Source: Roseivirga sp.
Lineage (GTDB): Bacteria; Bacteroidota; Bacteroidia; Cytophagales; Cyclobacteriaceae
Assembly (NCBI GenBank): GCA_029262895.1
Contig: JAJCYM010000069.1
Span: 41,499 to 105,498, forward strand
Length of the DNA: 64,000 nucleotides
Direction of reading: 5' to 3'
Part shown: positions 1 through 14,437 of the stretch, in pieces
Position numbering within the stretch: the first letter of the stretch is position 1
Layout of the letters: each line of letters begins with the position of its first letter
Notes under the pieces: generated by a model
What the model saw: the letters and a program-made list of their open reading frames with translations, nothing else
What the model was told of the DNA's origin: nothing
Databases searched by the model: none
Made by a program: the position numbers and the translations under genes

Positions 1-1
1 C

Positions 2-3000
2 GGAATGACTTTGACCAGTCTTCAATTGACAACCCTACTCTACGATGCGCCCGAAGACTATGATGGCACCAGCGATCCCGGAGACTTTGGCTATTCTGTA
101 AACGATGGTGAGTTCACCGAGAATGCCGATGTAGACATTATCATTAATCCTGTTAATGATCCTCCCGTAGCCACGGATGCCACGGTAAGTTTATTAGAAG
201 ATGCTGTTGACGGCACTACCGTTCACAATCTGGTTGCGACTGACCCAGATACTGGTGATGCTCTGACGTACGAAATCACTGGGGGAAATAACACGAACAT
301 TTTCGCCATCAATCCAACTTCCGGAGAAATCACGTTGGCAGACGGCTCACAAGTAGATTTTGAAACATTAATGGTGTACAACCTCACTGTAACGGTCACA
401 GATCAAGGCGGACTGACGGATACTGCGAACGTCACTGTAAATATTGGTAATGTAAATGAACCTCCTGTAGTGGATGGCGCCACGGTTCAGGCCAAACAAG
501 ATCAGGCTTATGTTTTCATGTCTTCAGATTTTCTAACGAATTATTCTGATCCGGAAGGAGCTGCAGCAACAGATGTCAAAATCACAGAGCTTCCAATACG
601 TGGCCAATTACAACTCAATGGCTCCCCTATTGCAAAAGATCAGGTAATCAGCCTGAATGACATTACCTTGGGCAATTTCACCTATGTGCCACCGTCCGGG
701 CTTTCAGGGGATACATTTACAGACTTCAAATTCACCATTTCTGACGGTGTGCTTTTTTCAATAGGGAATGATTCAATCATTATTGATGTCGTTCCTTTGA
801 CTTCTGATCTGGCTGTCATCAAAGCAGTGAACCCCTTAAATGCCAATGCAGGACAATCCGTTGACTTTACCATAACGGTAACCAATAATGGACCCGATCT
901 GGCTACCGGAGTGGCTTTGACTGATCAAATACCTTCAGGCTTTGTATTTGTAAGTGCCGCCCCTACACTAGGAACCTTTAGCAGTGCAACGGGCGAATGG
1001 AGTATTGGTAATATTGCCAACGGAACAACTGTTACCCTGGTAATCACCGCCACTGCCAATTCAGCAGGAGACTTTACCAATGTAGCCACCATCTCATCTA
1101 CCGATAACGTAGACCCCGATTTGGGCAACAACACAGCCACGGTGAATATCAGCACAGAAGCCGTTGATATACAACTAGCCAAATCAGTGGATTTGTCTAC
1201 TCAAGACGTGGGAGACGTGGTGGTCTTCACAGTCACCGCCACGAATGCCGGACCAGATGTGGCCACGGGCGTGATTGTGACCGATGAACTACCTTCAGGG
1301 TACGATTTCGTGAGCAGAACCAGAACACACGGGGAGTACACAAATACAACAGGACTTTGGAATATAGGGGCATTGGCAAGTGGGGAAACCGCTACCTTGA
1401 CTATCAGAGCAACTATCAAGGCAACCGGTAACTTCACCAATACGGCCTCAGTTATTGGCTTAAATCAAACCGATACCAATGCTGCCAATGACCAGGCAAG
1501 TACAAGTGCAGCCCCTTTGCTTTCAGATGTGGCAATTTCCAAGGTAGTGGACAATACAACACCAACACCTGGCGCAACTGTGGTATTCACAATCTCAGCT
1601 GTCAATAACGGAACGGCCACAGCGCAAGGCGTAGAAATAAGCGACTTGCTTCCTACCGGATACACATTTGTAAGCGATACGAGAACTGCAGGGACCTATA
1701 GTGCTACCACGGGGCTTTGGACCGTTGGAAGTATTACTGCAGGCGCTACACAAACCCTCATTATTCAGGCTACTGTTAATACAACAGGCACGTACCAAAA
1801 CACGGCTACAGTAACCAATAATGATACGTTCGACACCGACAACACCAACGATTCAGCCTCAGCTTCAGTAACGGTACAGACCGCTGATGTAAGCGTAACA
1901 AAGGTGGCCAGTAATCTTGCCGCCAATGTGGGTGAAAATGTAACGTTTACCATCACAGCCAGCAATGCCGGACCCGATGCCGCTACCAATGTCAATGTGC
2001 TGGACCTCTTGCCTTCTGGTTTCACATTCGTTAGTGCCACGGAAAGTCAAGGTACCTACACTTCAGGAACCGGGCTTTGGGCTGTGGGAACAATTAACAA
2101 TGCAGCGAACGCCACCTTAAGCGTTGTTGCTACCGTATTGTCGACTGGTACTTATGAAAATACTGCGAGTGTTCAGTCTGTGGATCAATTAGACCCTGAT
2201 CCGACTGATGACAGCTCATCAGTTACGGTGACTCCCGCCAATGCCGATTTGACCATTGCCAAAACTGTGAATCAAGCCGGTGCCAATGTAGGCGATCAAG
2301 TGACCTTTACGATAACTGTTACTAACAATGGTCCGGATGCGGCCTCAGGAATTCAGGTAACCGATCAATTACCAACTGGATATACCTTCGTAAGTGCAAC
2401 TCCTGTACAAGGAACCTACCTTAGCACAACCGGAGTTTGGACAGTCGGCAGTCTGGCTAATGGAACCTCCACTTCCCTGGATTTAGTAGGCACATTAAAC
2501 GCTGCTGGCACACTCCTGAACAGCGCGAGTATTACCGCAGCCAATGAGTTTGATACCGATAACGGCAACAACACAGCCACAGCCGCCACTGCCATTGAAA
2601 GCTCCGATATCTCTGTGGCGAAATCCGTAAGTAATTTGGCGCCTAATGTTGGCGATAATGTCACGTTCACCATCACTGTGTCAAATGCAGGCCCGGATGA
2701 TGCGGATGCACTGAGCATCCTGGATTTACTGCCAAGCGGATACACATTCGTTAGTCAAAATGCCTCCAGAGGCACCTATGTGCCAGGAACCGGTGTTTGG
2801 ACCATTGGCACCTTGAACAACGCTGGAACCGCAACGCTGGAGGTAGTAGCTACGATATTGGCCACCGGTACCTATGCCAACACCGCCACTATTAATGGGG
2901 TAGATCAGGCAGACCCTGACAACACCGATAATTCCAGCACAGTCACTCCCGTACCTTCAGGCTCTGATTTAAACTTAACCAAAGCTGTCGACAACCCAAC

Positions 3001-6000
3001 TCCTATTGCCGGAGACGATGTCATTTTTACAGTCAACCTATTGAATCAGGGACCAAGCACTGCCACCGGAGTTCAGGTGACAGATCAACTGCCGAATGGT
3101 TACAGTATTGTAAGCGCGGTTACTTCCCAGGGAACTTATAATCAAGTTTCAGGAGTTTGGGACATCGCAAGCTTACCAAGCACAGCTACGGCCACCTTAA
3201 CGGTAAGAGCAACTGTTTTAGCAACAGGTAGCTACACGAATACGGCTACTGTGACTGATTCCGATCAATTTGACGGAGACAATACTGATGATACCGCAAG
3301 TGCTGCCGTGGTACTACAAAGCTCAGATATCAACCTGGTCAAAATTGTAGACAACCCTTCAGCGAATGTTGGTGAAAATGTGACTTTCACGGTTACTGCC
3401 ACGAATAGTGGTCCTGATCGTGCTACTGGCATTTCAATCCTTGACCAACTGCCTTCTGGCTACACCTTTGTTTCGGCAAGTCCTTCGCAAGGCACTTATG
3501 TTTCACAAACCGGCATATGGACGGTCGGACAATTGAACAACGCTGCCTCTGCTACGCTCTCAGTTATTGCAACCGTGCTTTCTACTGGAGATTATGACAA
3601 CACTGCCACTGTGAGCACCCTGGATCAACAAGATCCTGATAATACCGATGACAGTTCTACTGCATCTGTCGTTCCGCCAAGAGCAGATTTAAGTCTTGCA
3701 AAAACAGTGAGTGCCTCAAGTCCCAATGTAGGTGATGTGGTGACATTCACGGTAACATTGACTAATAATGGCCCGGATGCAGCTGCGGCTACCGGAATAG
3801 AGGTCACGGACAGGCTTCCATCGGGATACACTGCCGGAACAATCACACCTAGCGTAGGTACTTACAATACGACTTCAGGAATATGGGCGGTCAGTAGTCT
3901 GGCAAATGGTGCTTCCGCTACTTTGACGATGAATGCAACAGTACTGGCTGCGGGAGACTTTACGAACACGGCTCAGATTACTGCTTCAGATATCTTCGAT
4001 CCCAACACAGGAGATAATACGGCCTCGGCTAGCATCGTAGCACAATCATCTGATTTGGCAATCACAAAATCCATCAGTGATGACACGCCAAATGTGGGTG
4101 ATAATGTGACCTTCACGATACGATTAACCAACAACGGAACCGATCCGGCAACCGGAGTTACGGCAACTGATCAATTACCTTCCGGATACACATTTGTTTC
4201 TGCAAATACAGGGTTTGGCACTTATAACAGCACCAGTGGGATTTGGAACATCGGTTCTGTGGCGGCTAGTCAAACCGCTACTTTAGAAATTGTGGCCACC
4301 GTACTTTCGACAGGCACCTATAACAATACCGTGTCCATCACCACTTCAGATCAAAGCGATCCTGTTGCTGGTAATAACTCGGCAACCACTACAGTGGATA
4401 CCCAATTCGCTGACTTGAACCTAACCAAGGTGGTGGACAATGCTACCCCTACGCCCGGCAGCGATGTAATCTTTACCATCACAGTGAAAAATGATGGACC
4501 AGATGCTGCCACCAATGTGAGCATTACTGATCAATTGCCAAGTGGATACACCTTCGTATCTGGCAATGCTTCTCAAGGAACATTTGTCAATGGAACTGGG
4601 CTTTGGACCATTGGAACCCTTGGAAATTCAGCTTCCGCTGTACTTTCCATAAGAGCTACGGTGCTTGCTTCCGGAGATTTCACCAATACAGCCAGTGTCA
4701 CTTCGAGCGATCAATTTGACACCGATGCTGCTGATAATTCTGCGAGCCGCAGCGTAACCCTGCAATCAAGCGACATCAACATTGCTAAGACTGTAAATGA
4801 CAATGCAGCCAATGTTGGAGAAAATGTTGTTTTCACTGTTACAGCAACCAATGATGGACCAGATGCAGCAACCAACCTGGAAATTTTAGATCAACTGCCA
4901 TCAGGATATACCTTTGTGTCTGCCACCTCTACCCAAGGCACTTTTACAAACACAACCGGAATATGGGCCATTGGAACCCTGGCGAACAGCGAGACCGCCA
5001 CGCTGGAAGTAACAGCAACAGTGCTTGCCAATGGTGATTTTGAAAACACTGCTTCAGTAAATAGTGTTGATCAACTCGATCCTAATAGCACCAATGATTC
5101 CGCTTCGGCAACAGTAACCGCACCCAGAGCTGATTTGAACCTGATGAAAACCGTAAGTTCAACAAGTCCAAATGTGGGTGATGTGATTACGTTTACAGTG
5201 ACATTGAAGAACAACGGACCGGATGTCACTGATGCTACGGGCATCGCGGTAACGGATCAACTGCCTTCAGGATATACTTTCGGAACTGCCACTCCTAGTC
5301 TGGGTACTTATAATGAAACAACAGGCATTTGGAGTGTTGGAACGCTTGCACAAAATGCACAAGCCACGCTGACGGTAACTGCCACAGTGCTGGCCGCTGG
5401 AAACTTCACCAATACGGCTACCGTGACAGCGAATGATGTATTCGACCCTAATTCAGGAGATAATACAGCCTCCGCAAGCATTGTTGCTCAATCTTCTGAT
5501 TTGTCTATCACTAAAGCAGTAGATGATGCCACACCAGAAGTAAGTGACAATGTCACTTTCACCATTTCCGTGAGCAATGCAGGGCCTGATGCGGCCACCG
5601 GTGTAGCCGTGACTGATGCGATTCCAAACGGTTATAATTTCGTCTCTTCCAATACAGCTTTCGGAAGCTTCAACAACACCAATGGACTTTGGACAATAGG
5701 CTCCATTGCCAATGGTTCAACCGCTACTTTGGAAATTGTGACACAGGTGCTGTCCACTGGTACTTACGACAATACTGCTACTATTTCAGCTTCTGATCAA
5801 AGTGATCCGGACGCAGGAAACAATACGTCTACAGTTAATGTTGCTGCTCAGTTTGCTGACCTTAACATTACGAAGGTTGTTGACAATGCCACTCCTATTC
5901 CGGGCAGCAATGTGATCTTTACCATCACGGCTTTGAATCAAGGACCCAATGCCGCAACCAACATAGAAATTACCGATCAATTGCCTGATGGATATGTCTT

Positions 6001-9000
6001 GGTATCTGCCACACCTAGCACCGGAACCTATACTGCTTCAACGGGCATTTGGGCAATCAGCAGCCTGGCCAACAGTTCTTCTGGTGTATTGACTATCGTG
6101 GCAACAGTGCAGTCTACAGGTATCTTCCTCAATTCGGCTACCGTAACTTCGGTTGATCAATTTGACACGGATGCCACTGACAACTCCGCAAGTGCTACCA
6201 TAGCCTTACAGACTTCTGACATCAACATCACTAAAGTAGTGGACAAGCCTGCGGCCAATGTTGGAGAAACGGTCATCTTCACTATTACTGCCTTGAATAG
6301 TGGAAGTGACAACGCCACCAACCTGACCATCACGGATAAATTACCTTCAGGATATACCTTCGTGAGTGCCACACCATCAACAGGTACTTACAGCAGTACT
6401 ACCGGAATCTGGACCATCGGCACCTTGAACAATGCGGCTTCTGCTACCTTAACAGTGACCGCAACTGTGCTGTCTTCCGGAGATTATGGCAATAAGGCTA
6501 CCGTCACTACGCTGGATCAAAAAGACCCTGATAGCACAGACGATACGGCTTCAGCCACAGTTGTTCCTGCTCGTTCTGACCTGGCCATTACTAAAATTGT
6601 CAGCAACACCAATCCAAATGCAGGAGATATTGTCACTTTCACAGTAACGCTGACTAACAACGGTCCAAGCACCACTGCTGCTTCTGGTGTGACCGTAACC
6701 GACCTCCTGCCATCAGGCTTTACATTGGGCACCGCCACTCCAAGTGTCGGAACCTATGCATCTGGCACAGGCCTTTGGACTGTAGGCACATTGGCCAATG
6801 GAGCCAGTGAAACTTTGACAATCACTGCCACCGTTTTATCAACAGGTGACTTTACGAACACCGCTGCGGTGACTGCGGCCGATCAATTTGATCCGAATGC
6901 GGGCAACAATACAGCAACTGCAAGTATTGTAACACAGTCTGCCGATTTGGCCATCACAAAAATGGTGAGCGATGCCACTCCAAACGTGGGAGATAATATC
7001 ACATTCACTTTACGAGTAACCAATGGCGGCAATGACCTGGCTACAGGGGTCACTGTCACCGATCTTCTTCCAAGTGGTTATACATTCGTTTCTGACAATA
7101 CGAGTTTTGGAACATATAATTCAACTACTGGTGTATGGACCATCGGTTCTATCACCACTAGTCAGACCGCCACTTTGGAAATTGTAGGCACTGTACTTTC
7201 AACAGGTACTTATAACAATACTGCGTCTATCACCACATTAGATCAAGGCGACCCTGTAACAGCCAATAACACAGCTACCGCAACAGTGGATGCACAATTT
7301 GCTGATCTTAATATGACCAAGGTGGTGGACAATGCTACCCCTGTTCCTGGCAGCGATGTGATCTTCACAGTAACCGTAAGAAATGACGGACCCGATGCCG
7401 CTACAAATGTGAGCATCACCGATCAATTACCTTCTGGCTATACATTGGTATCGAGCAATGCTTCTCAAGGAACTTATGTAAGTGGCACGGGTATTTGGAC
7501 CGTTGGAACGCTAGGAAACTCTGCTTCAGCGGTACTTTCCATCAGGGCTACCGTAGGTTCTTCCGGTACTTTCCTGAATACCGCTAGCATCACGTCAATT
7601 GATCAATTTGATAATGATGGAACAGACAACTCTGCCACAGCAACCACCACACTGCAAACGGCAGACATTGCACTGACTAAGACGGTAAGCAACGCAACAG
7701 CTAATGTGGGAGACAATGTGACTTTCACGGTAACCGCCACCAACAACGGTTCGGATGCCGCTACCAGCTTGAGTGTTCTGGATCAATTGCCTTCCGGTTA
7801 CACGTTCGTATCTGCTACTTCTACTCAGGGTACTTTCACCAATACGACAGGCATTTGGAATATCGGAACCTTGAATAACGGAGGAACAGTTACCCTGGAG
7901 GTAATCGCCACGGTATTGTCAACAGGTAGTTTTGTGAATTCCGCCTCAGTCAATAACCTTGATCAATTGGATGGCACTTCAACTAACGACACGGCATCAG
8001 CAACCGTCACTGCTCCAAGAGCTGACCTGAACCTTACAAAAACCGTGAGTAACTCAAGCCCAAATATTGGGGATGTGATCACCTTCACAGTGACCTTGAC
8101 CAATAATGGTCCAAGCACCGCTTCTGCGACTGGTATCAAGGTGACTGACCAATTGCCTTCCGGTTATACTTTAGGCACAGCTACACCTAGCATAGGCACT
8201 TACGCTTCAGGAACGGGTATATGGGATGTAGGGAGTTTGGCAAAAGATGCACAAGCCACCTTGACCGTGACTGCAACTGTTCTGGGAGCAGGTGATTTCA
8301 CCAATACAGCTACTATTACAGCCAATGACGTTTTCGATCCCAACTCGGGAGACAACACTGCGTCCGCGAGTATTGTGGCCCAATCGTCAGACCTCTCCGT
8401 AACTAAGGTCGCCAGTGATGATACGCCAAATGTGGATGACAATGTAACTTTCACCATCACGGTAAGCAATGTTGGTCCTGATGCTGCTACTGGTGTAGCG
8501 GTAACTGATCAACTGCCTTCCGGTTATGATTTCGTTTCTTCTAATACTGCTTTTGGAAGCTACAACAATGGCAATGGGGTTTGGTCTATCGGATCGATTG
8601 CCAATGGGGCCAGTGCGACATTGGAAATCGTAGCCAAAGTAAAATCAACTGGTGTTTATGACAACACCGCTACCATCACAGCTTCAGATCAAACAGATCC
8701 TGTACCAGGCAACAACAGCGCCATTGAAACGGTGGTTGCTCAGTTCGCTGATCTCAATATGAGCAAAACTGTAGACAACCCTACTCCTATAGCGGGGGCC
8801 AATGTAATCTTCACGGTTACCGTATTAAATCAGGGGCCAAACGCAGCCACCAATATCGAAATCACAGATCAATTGCCTGATGGATATGTACTTGTTTCGG
8901 CTACACCGAGTACAGGAACATATACTTCTTCAACAGGAATCTGGGCTATTGCCAATCTCAACAGCAGTTCTTCAGGAGTATTGACTATAGTCGCTACCGT

Positions 9001-12000
9001 CCAATCAACAGGTACTTTCACCAATACCGCAACCGTTACAAGTTCAGATGTTTTTGATACAGATGGCACTGATAATGCGGCTAGCAGCACCGTCACTTTA
9101 CAATCTTCTGACATTAACATTACTAAGGTGGTGGACAATACCACTGCCAATGTCGGTGAGAATGTAGTCTTTACAGTAACCGCACTGAACAGTGGTGCCG
9201 ACAATGCTACCAACTTGAGCATACTTGATCAATTGCCTTCTGGATACACATTTGTAAGCGCCACTCCTTCAACCGGCACTTACAATAATGGTACGGGTAT
9301 TTGGACCATTGGCACACTGAATAATGCAGCCAATGCTACATTGGCTATCACAGCTACGGTACTTTCCACTGGTGATTATACCAATACGGCTTCAGTGAAT
9401 GCAGTAGATCAAATCGATCCTGACAATACAGACAATTCAGCCTCGGCCACGGTCACAGCGCCAAGAGCAGACCTTGAATTGACAAAAATTGTAAGTAGCA
9501 ACAGTCCTAATGTAGGTGATGTGATCACCTTTACAGTGACATTGACCAACAATGGTCCAAGTACTTCTTCAGCAACAGGGGTTGCAGTGACTGATGCCCT
9601 ACCTTCAGGATATACCTTGGGTACAGCCACTCCGAGTTCAGGCACCTATGCTTCCGGAACTGGAATATGGACAGTAGGTACAATAGCTAATGGAGCAACG
9701 GAGACTTTGACTATCACAGCTACGGTATTGGCTTCTGGCAACTTCACGAATACGGCCAGCATCTCTGCTGTTGACCAATTCGATCCTGATGCTGGAAACA
9801 ACACAGCAACGGCAAGTATTGTAGCGCTATCTTCAGATTTATCACTAGCCAAAGTAGCGAGCGATGCCGCTCCAAACGTAGGTGACAACATTACTTTCAC
9901 ACTGACACTATCTAATGTTGGACCAGATGTGGCAACCAACGTTGAAGTGACTGATGCCCTGCCGAGTGGCTACACATTCGTTTCTTCCAACACAACTTTC
10001 GGAACATATACCCCCTCTTCAGGTATTTGGGATATCGGTACGGTTTCTACAGCACAAACGCCCGTACTGACCATCACTGCTACTGTATTGTCCACAGGCA
10101 CATATAACAATACTGCCTCCATTACAGCTTCAGATCAATCGGACCCGGTAAGTGCAAACAACTCAGCTACAGCGAATGTGGCTGCACAAATGGCTGACTT
10201 GAGCATTACTAAAGTAGTGAACGATGCCACTCCGGCTCCTGGAAGTCAAGTAACTTATACCATTACATTGACTAACAATGGTCCGGATGCGGCAACCAAT
10301 GTAACAGTAAGCGACAGATTACCTTCTGGCTTGACCTTCGTTTCGGCCACACCTAGTGCGGGTACATATGATTCCGGAACTGGCCTCTGGACAGTAGGCA
10401 CTGTTGCCAACAGTTCAAGTGCAGTCTTAACGCTTACAGGAACCGTTTTAACCACCGGCAGCTTCACTAATGTGGCCAACATCAATAGTGCTGATCAATT
10501 TGATACTGATGTTTCCAACAACAGTGCAAATCAAGGTTTGACACTACAGCAATCAGATATTGGCATCACCAAGGTAGTAGACAATGCAACCGCCAATGTG
10601 GGTACCAACGTGACCTTCACAATCACTGCCTCGAATGCCGGACCAAATGATGCGACTAATCTGGTCATCAATGACTTGCTTCCTTCGGGCTATACTTTTG
10701 TAAGCCAGGCGGCAAGTGCAGGTACTTATATTTCAGGTACTGGTGTCTGGACAGTGGGAAGCCTGAGCAATGCAGCGAATGCTACCTTGACCGTGGTAGG
10801 AACTGTACTGGCAACGGGAGATTATGGAAATACTGCCTCAGTATCGAGTGTGGATCAGTTGGATGGAAATGCAGCAAATGACCAAGCCACTCAAAACGTG
10901 ACACCGCCAAGAGTTGATTTGAGCTTGGCCAAAGTGGTAGACCTTCCTAGGGTAAATACAGGAAATACGGTCAACTTCACTATCACATTGACCAACAATA
11001 GCACAACAACCAGTTCTACTGGAATAACGGTTACCGATTTACTTCCAACAGGATATACATTCGTTAGCTCAACACCTTCTCAAGGAACCTATGCCTCCGG
11101 TACTGGTCTGTGGACGGTAGGTACACTTGCACAATCCAGCAACGCGACATTAACGCTGACCGCCACCGTAAATGGGGCAGGTGACTTTACCAACTCTGCT
11201 ACAATTACAGCTGCCGATCAATTCGACACCGACAGTTCGAACGACACGGCAACCGCTTCTACTGTGAAGCAATCGGCTGATATTGCCATTGCGAAAACCG
11301 CAGACAATGCAGCTCCTCAAGTGGGTGGCCAAGTAGTCTTCACAATTACTGCCACACATACCGGGGATGATGAAGCCACAGGAGTTACAATTACTGACCT
11401 ATTGCCAAGCGGCTACGCATTTGTGAGCGCCAGCACATTGACAGGCTCATACAGCAGTGGTACAGGTGTTTGGACAATTGGTACCATTCCGATCAACGGA
11501 ACAGCAACCTTAACCCTCACAGGTACAGTACTCTCTACAGGCACTTACAACAATACCGCTACCCTGACTACTATTGACCAAGCTGATAGCAATGCTGGCA
11601 ATGACTCAGCAACTGCCACCGTAATACCCCAAGTAGCTGATCTGAACATGAGCAAGGTGGTAGACAATGCCACCCCTATTTCGGGTGCAGATGTGATTTT
11701 CACGGTGACCGTACTCAACCAGGCTGGGACGGCCTCAGCAACCAATGTCACGGTAACCGATTTACTTCCTTCCGGATACACGTTCGTAAGTGCCACACCT
11801 TCTCAAGGAACTTATGCTTCTGGTACGGGCGTATGGACAGTAGGCACACTGGCAAATGCCGCCAGTGCAACCTTGACGCTTAGAGCTACAGTTTTATCAA
11901 CAGGAAGCTACAGCAATACAGCAACTGTTACTGCATCTGATCAATTTGATGATGATGGTACTGACAATAGCGCAAGTGCTGGAGTGACTGTTCAAACATC

Positions 12001-14437
12001 CGATGTGAACATCACCAAAGTAGTTGATAATACGACTGCTAATGTCGGGCAAAACGTGGTATTCACCATTTCTGCAAGAAATGATGGGCCAAGTGATGTG
12101 ACCAATTTGATTGTCTCTGACGAACTCCCAACTGGTTATACCTTCGTATCGAGTACGCCAAGTCAGGGTACTTATAGCAGCAGCACCGGACTTTGGACAG
12201 TAGGTTCGGTAGCGAATGGTGTCACGGCAACACTTGCAATCACCGCCACCGTAGTAAACAATGGTAGCAATACCAATACTGCTTCGGTTAGCTCTGTAGA
12301 CCAGCTTGATTCTGACAATACAGACAACTCAGCTTCCGCAACAGTGACCCCACCAATTGCTGAGCTCTCGATGGCCAAGACAGTGGATGATCCAACGCCA
12401 ATTGTAGGCCAGACAGTAGTGTTCACGGTAACCTTAAAAAGTGAAGCAGGCAGTACTGCAGATGCCACCAATGTAACCGTGACGGACTTGGTGCCTAGCG
12501 GATACACATTTGTGAGTGCCACCCCTTCTATCGGAGCTTATGCTTCAGGAACTGGTATTTGGACTGTGGGAACATTGACCAACGGAAGTACCGAAACGCT
12601 CTCTATCAGTGCTACTGTCAATGCAGGAGGCGACTTCTCCAATGTGGCGCGTATCACCGCATCAGATCAATTCGATCCTAACCTGGGTAACAATACAGCT
12701 TCGGTAAGTACAGCAGCACAGACTGTTGATTTGGCGGTAACCAAAACGGTGGATAACGCCACTCAAGATGTAGGAGAAAGCGTGATATTCACTGTTTCAC
12801 TACTCAATAATGGGCCTGATCCTGCCACCGGGGTAACCGTAACAGACCTATTGCCATCTGGCTATACATTCGTTTCTAATACTGCTTCCCATGGCAGCTA
12901 TGTTTCGGGCACAGGACTTTGGACGGTTGGAGGTTTAGCCAATGGTGAAACAGCCACATTGACGATGCGAACAACGATCAATGCAACAGGAGCCTATACT
13001 AATACAGCAACACTCACAACAGTCGATCAGACTGAATCGAATGCTGCAAATGACTCAGATAATGCGGTCTCGGCACCATTACTATCCGAGGTTGCTTTGA
13101 CCAAGGCAGTCAATGATCTTACGCCACTTCCAGGTGGAACTGTACAGTTTACCATCTCTGCCACAAACAACGGTGCAAATACTGCCCAGAGCGTTCAGGT
13201 GACTGACCTATTGCCATCCGGTTATACTTATGTCAGTGACATTGTCACAGCAGGCACTTATAACAGCACAAGTGGGCTTTGGGATATTGGTAATATTACT
13301 GCTACCGCTACCCAGACATTGGTAATTACTGCGACTGTCAACACTTCTGGCGTTTATACTAACACCGCTACCATTACTCAAAACAATACCTTCGATACAA
13401 ACGCTGCCAACAATGCCGATAATGCTTCGGTAACGGTAGAAACATCAGATTTAAGTGTGACCAAAACGGTTGACAATGCTGTTACCAATGTTGGGCAAAA
13501 TGCGACCTTCACCATCACGGTTTCAAATGCTGGATCAGATGCAGCAACCAACGTCAACATTCTCGATCTTCTGCCTTCTGGCTTCACCTTCGTAAGCGCA
13601 ACGCCAAGTCAAGGTACCTATACATCCGGAACAGGAGTTTGGGCAGTGGGAACAATTAACAATGCTGCAAATGCCAGTTTATCCATAGTGGCAACGGTTC
13701 TTTCTACAGGTACTTACCAAAACACGGCAAGCGTTCAGTCATTAGATCAATTGGATGCCAATGCTTCGAATGACAGTGCTAGCGAAACTGTTGATCCATC
13801 ATTTATTGATTTGGCATTGACCAAAACTGTGGACGTAATAGGAGCTAACGTAGGTGACCAGGTAACATTCACGCTTGGGCTGACAAACAACGGACCAGAT
13901 GCAGCAACGGCCATCGCAGTAACTGATCTATTGCCAAGTGGTTATACATTCGTAAGTGCAACTCCTGGGCAAGGCACTTACGCCTCTGGCACTGGTGTTT
14001 GGACTGTAGGTAACCTAGCCAACGGGGCATCCGTGAATATGCAATTGGTGGCTACCTTGAATGCTTCGGGTACACTTACCAATACGGCAACCGTGACCTC
14101 GGTTCCTGAATTTGACACGAATACTGCTAACAATACTGCTTCGGCAGCCGCAACGATTGAAAATGCCGATATCTCTGTGGCTAAATCGGTGAACAATCTG
14201 GCTCCAAACGTAGGTGAGTCAGTCACATTCACGGTCACTGCAAACAATGCCGGACCTAGTGATGCAGATGCTTTGAGCATTAAAGATCTTCTTCCAAGCG
14301 GATTTACTTTCGTAAGCGCCACACCTTCCAGAGGCACTTACCTTTCAACATCGGGTATCTGGAATATCGGAACCTTAAACAATGCCGGAACCGCTACCCT
14401 CACCATCAATGCCTCTGTACTTTCCACAGGTTATTAA
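2..14437 (+). CDS. Giant DUF11-repeat adhesin, N-terminal portion (5' partial, ends at in-frame stop)
   Basis: The frame is open from the left edge, so the true start and signal peptide lie outside the window. Residues about 45-150 (counting from the ATG at 5) look like a cadherin repeat (VNDPP, DPDTGD, NEPP linkers), and 155-263 like a second cadherin/Ig-type domain. From base 803 onward there are 37 complete DUF11 repeats of about 120 residues, each with a [SA]D[LI]-x-[IL]-x-K start, a PSGYTFVS core, a TG[IL]W turn and a DQFDPD-like end, plus most of a 38th. I noticed no cysteine. The frame ends at TAA 14435-14437 inside repeat 38, and the same frame continues directly afterwards with 53 more repeats. 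DUF11 arrays occur in secreted bacterial surface proteins; this one is inferred to be the N-terminal part of a T9SS-exported adhesin. The stop may be real or an assembly error. Confidence 0.85.
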   Translation, partial: GMTLTSLQLTTLLYDAPEDYDGTSDPGDFGYSVNDGEFTENADVDIIINPVNDPPVATDATVSLLEDAVDGTTVHNLVATDPDTGDALTYEITGGNNTNIFAINPTSGEITLADGSQVDFETLMVYNLTVTVTDQGGLTDTANVTVNIGNVNEPPVVDGATVQAKQDQAYVFMSSDFLTNYSDPEGAAATDVKITELPIRGQLQLNGSPIAKDQVISLNDITLGNFTYVPPSGLSGDTFTDFKFTISDGVLFSIGNDSIIIDVVPLTSDLAVIKAVNPLNANAGQSVDFTITVTNNGPDLATGVALTDQIPSGFVFVSAAPTLGTFSSATGEWSIGNIANGTTVTLVITATANSAGDFTNVATISSTDNVDPDLGNNTATVNISTEAVDIQLAKSVDLSTQDVGDVVVFTVTATNAGPDVATGVIVTDELPSGYDFVSRTRTHGEYTNTTGLWNIGALASGETATLTIRATIKATGNFTNTASVIGLNQTDTNAANDQASTSAAPLLSDVAISKVVDNTTPTPGATVVFTISAVNNGTATAQGVEISDLLPTGYTFVSDTRTAGTYSATTGLWTVGSITAGATQTLIIQATVNTTGTYQNTATVTNNDTFDTDNTNDSASASVTVQTADVSVTKVASNLAANVGENVTFTITASNAGPDAATNVNVLDLLPSGFTFVSATESQGTYTSGTGLWAVGTINNAANATLSVVATVLSTGTYENTASVQSVDQLDPDPTDDSSSVTVTPANADLTIAKTVNQAGANVGDQVTFTITVTNNGPDAASGIQVTDQLPTGYTFVSATPVQGTYLSTTGVWTVGSLANGTSTSLDLVGTLNAAGTLLNSASITAANEFDTDNGNNTATAATAIESSDISVAKSVSNLAPNVGDNVTFTITVSNAGPDDADALSILDLLPSGYTFVSQNASRGTYVPGTGVWTIGTLNNAGTATLEVVATILATGTYANTATINGVDQADPDNTDNSSTVTPVPSGSDLNLTKAVDNPTPIAGDDVIFTVNLLNQGPSTATGVQVTDQLPNGYSIVSAVTSQGTYNQVSGVWDIASLPSTATATLTVRATVLATGSYTNTATVTDSDQFDGDNTDDTASAAVVLQSSDINLVKIVDNPSANVGENVTFTVTATNSGPDRATGISILDQLPSGYTFVSASPSQGTYVSQTGIWTVGQLNNAASATLSVIATVLSTGDYDNTATVSTLDQQDPDNTDDSSTASVVPPRADLSLAKTVSASSPNVGDVVTFTVTLTNNGPDAAAATGIEVTDRLPSGYTAGTITPSVGTYNTTSGIWAVSSLANGASATLTMNATVLAAGDFTNTAQITASDIFDPNTGDNTASASIVAQSSDLAITKSISDDTPNVGDNVTFTIRLTNNGTDPATGVTATDQLPSGYTFVSANTGFGTYNSTSGIWNIGSVAASQTATLEIVATVLSTGTYNNTVSITTSDQSDPVAGNNSATTTVDTQFADLNLTKVVDNATPTPGSDVIFTITVKNDGPDAATNVSITDQLPSGYTFVSGNASQGTFVNGTGLWTIGTLGNSASAVLSIRATVLASGDFTNTASVTSSDQFDTDAADNSASRSVTLQSSDINIAKTVNDNAANVGENVVFTVTATNDGPDAATNLEILDQLPSGYTFVSATSTQGTFTNTTGIWAIGTLANSETATLEVTATVLANGDFENTASVNSVDQLDPNSTNDSASATVTAPRADLNLMKTVSSTSPNVGDVITFTVTLKNNGPDVTDATGIAVTDQLPSGYTFGTATPSLGTYNETTGIWSVGTLAQNAQATLTVTATVLAAGNFTNTATVTANDVFDPNSGDNTASASIVAQSSDLSITKAVDDATPEVSDNVTFTISVSNAGPDAATGVAVTDAIPNGYNFVSSNTAFGSFNNTNGLWTIGSIANGSTATLEIVTQVLSTGTYDNTATISASDQSDPDAGNNTSTVNVAAQFADLNITKVVDNATPIPGSNVIFTITALNQGPNAATNIEITDQLPDGYVLVSATPSTGTYTASTGIWAISSLANSSSGVLTIVATVQSTGIFLNSATVTSVDQFDTDATDNSASATIALQTSDINITKVVDKPAANVGETVIFTITALNSGSDNATNLTITDKLPSGYTFVSATPSTGTYSSTTGIWTIGTLNNAASATLTVTATVLSSGDYGNKATVTTLDQKDPDSTDDTASATVVPARSDLAITKIVSNTNPNAGDIVTFTVTLTNNGPSTTAASGVTVTDLLPSGFTLGTATPSVGTYASGTGLWTVGTLANGASETLTITATVLSTGDFTNTAAVTAADQFDPNAGNNTATASIVTQSADLAITKMVSDATPNVGDNITFTLRVTNGGNDLATGVTVTDLLPSGYTFVSDNTSFGTYNSTTGVWTIGSITTSQTATLEIVGTVLSTGTYNNTASITTLDQGDPVTANNTATATVDAQFADLNMTKVVDNATPVPGSDVIFTVTVRNDGPDAATNVSITDQLPSGYTLVSSNASQGTYVSGTGIWTVGTLGNSASAVLSIRATVGSSGTFLNTASITSIDQFDNDGTDNSATATTTLQTADIALTKTVSNATANVGDNVTFTVTATNNGSDAATSLSVLDQLPSGYTFVSATSTQGTFTNTTGIWNIGTLNNGGTVTLEVIATVLSTGSFVNSASVNNLDQLDGTSTNDTASATVTAPRADLNLTKTVSNSSPNIGDVITFTVTLTNNGPSTASATGIKVTDQLPSGYTLGTATPSIGTYASGTGIWDVGSLAKDAQATLTVTATVLGAGDFTNTATITANDVFDPNSGDNTASASIVAQSSDLSVTKVASDDTPNVDDNVTFTITVSNVGPDAATGVAVTDQLPSGYDFVSSNTAFGSYNNGNGVWSIGSIANGASATLEIVAKVKSTGVYDNTATITASDQTDPVPGNNSAIETVVAQFADLNMSKTVDNPTPIAGANVIFTVTVLNQGPNAATNIEITDQLPDGYVLVSATPSTGTYTSSTGIWAIANLNSSSSGVLTIVATVQSTGTFTNTATVTSSDVFDTDGTDNAASSTVTLQSSDINITKVVDNTTANVGENVVFTVTALNSGADNATNLSILDQLPSGYTFVSATPSTGTYNNGTGIWTIGTLNNAANATLAITATVLSTGDYTNTASVNAVDQIDPDNTDNSASATVTAPRADLELTKIVSSNSPNVGDVITFTVTLTNNGPSTSSATGVAVTDALPSGYTLGTATPSSGTYASGTGIWTVGTIANGATETLTITATVLASGNFTNTASISAVDQFDPDAGNNTATASIVALSSDLSLAKVASDAAPNVGDNITFTLTLSNVGPDVATNVEVTDALPSGYTFVSSNTTFGTYTPSSGIWDIGTVSTAQTPVLTITATVLSTGTYNNTASITASDQSDPVSANNSATANVAAQMADLSITKVVNDATPAPGSQVTYTITLTNNGPDAATNVTVSDRLPSGLTFVSATPSAGTYDSGTGLWTVGTVANSSSAVLTLTGTVLTTGSFTNVANINSADQFDTDVSNNSANQGLTLQQSDIGITKVVDNATANVGTNVTFTITASNAGPNDATNLVINDLLPSGYTFVSQAASAGTYISGTGVWTVGSLSNAANATLTVVGTVLATGDYGNTASVSSVDQLDGNAANDQATQNVTPPRVDLSLAKVVDLPRVNTGNTVNFTITLTNNSTTTSSTGITVTDLLPTGYTFVSSTPSQGTYASGTGLWTVGTLAQSSNATLTLTATVNGAGDFTNSATITAADQFDTDSSNDTATASTVKQSADIAIAKTADNAAPQVGGQVVFTITATHTGDDEATGVTITDLLPSGYAFVSASTLTGSYSSGTGVWTIGTIPINGTATLTLTGTVLSTGTYNNTATLTTIDQADSNAGNDSATATVIPQVADLNMSKVVDNATPISGADVIFTVTVLNQAGTASATNVTVTDLLPSGYTFVSATPSQGTYASGTGVWTVGTLANAASATLTLRATVLSTGSYSNTATVTASDQFDDDGTDNSASAGVTVQTSDVNITKVVDNTTANVGQNVVFTISARNDGPSDVTNLIVSDELPTGYTFVSSTPSQGTYSSSTGLWTVGSVANGVTATLAITATVVNNGSNTNTASVSSVDQLDSDNTDNSASATVTPPIAELSMAKTVDDPTPIVGQTVVFTVTLKSEAGSTADATNVTVTDLVPSGYTFVSATPSIGAYASGTGIWTVGTLTNGSTETLSISATVNAGGDFSNVARITASDQFDPNLGNNTASVSTAAQTVDLAVTKTVDNATQDVGESVIFTVSLLNNGPDPATGVTVTDLLPSGYTFVSNTASHGSYVSGTGLWTVGGLANGETATLTMRTTINATGAYTNTATLTTVDQTESNAANDSDNAVSAPLLSEVALTKAVNDLTPLPGGTVQFTISATNNGANTAQSVQVTDLLPSGYTYVSDIVTAGTYNSTSGLWDIGNITATATQTLVITATVNTSGVYTNTATITQNNTFDTNAANNADNASVTVETSDLSVTKTVDNAVTNVGQNATFTITVSNAGSDAATNVNILDLLPSGFTFVSATPSQGTYTSGTGVWAVGTINNAANASLSIVATVLSTGTYQNTASVQSLDQLDANASNDSASETVDPSFIDLALTKTVDVIGANVGDQVTFTLGLTNNGPDAATAIAVTDLLPSGYTFVSATPGQGTYASGTGVWTVGNLANGASVNMQLVATLNASGTLTNTATVTSVPEFDTNTANNTASAAATIENADISVAKSVNNLAPNVGESVTFTVTANNAGPSDADALSIKDLLPSGFTFVSATPSRGTYLSTSGIWNIGTLNNAGTATLTINASVLSTGY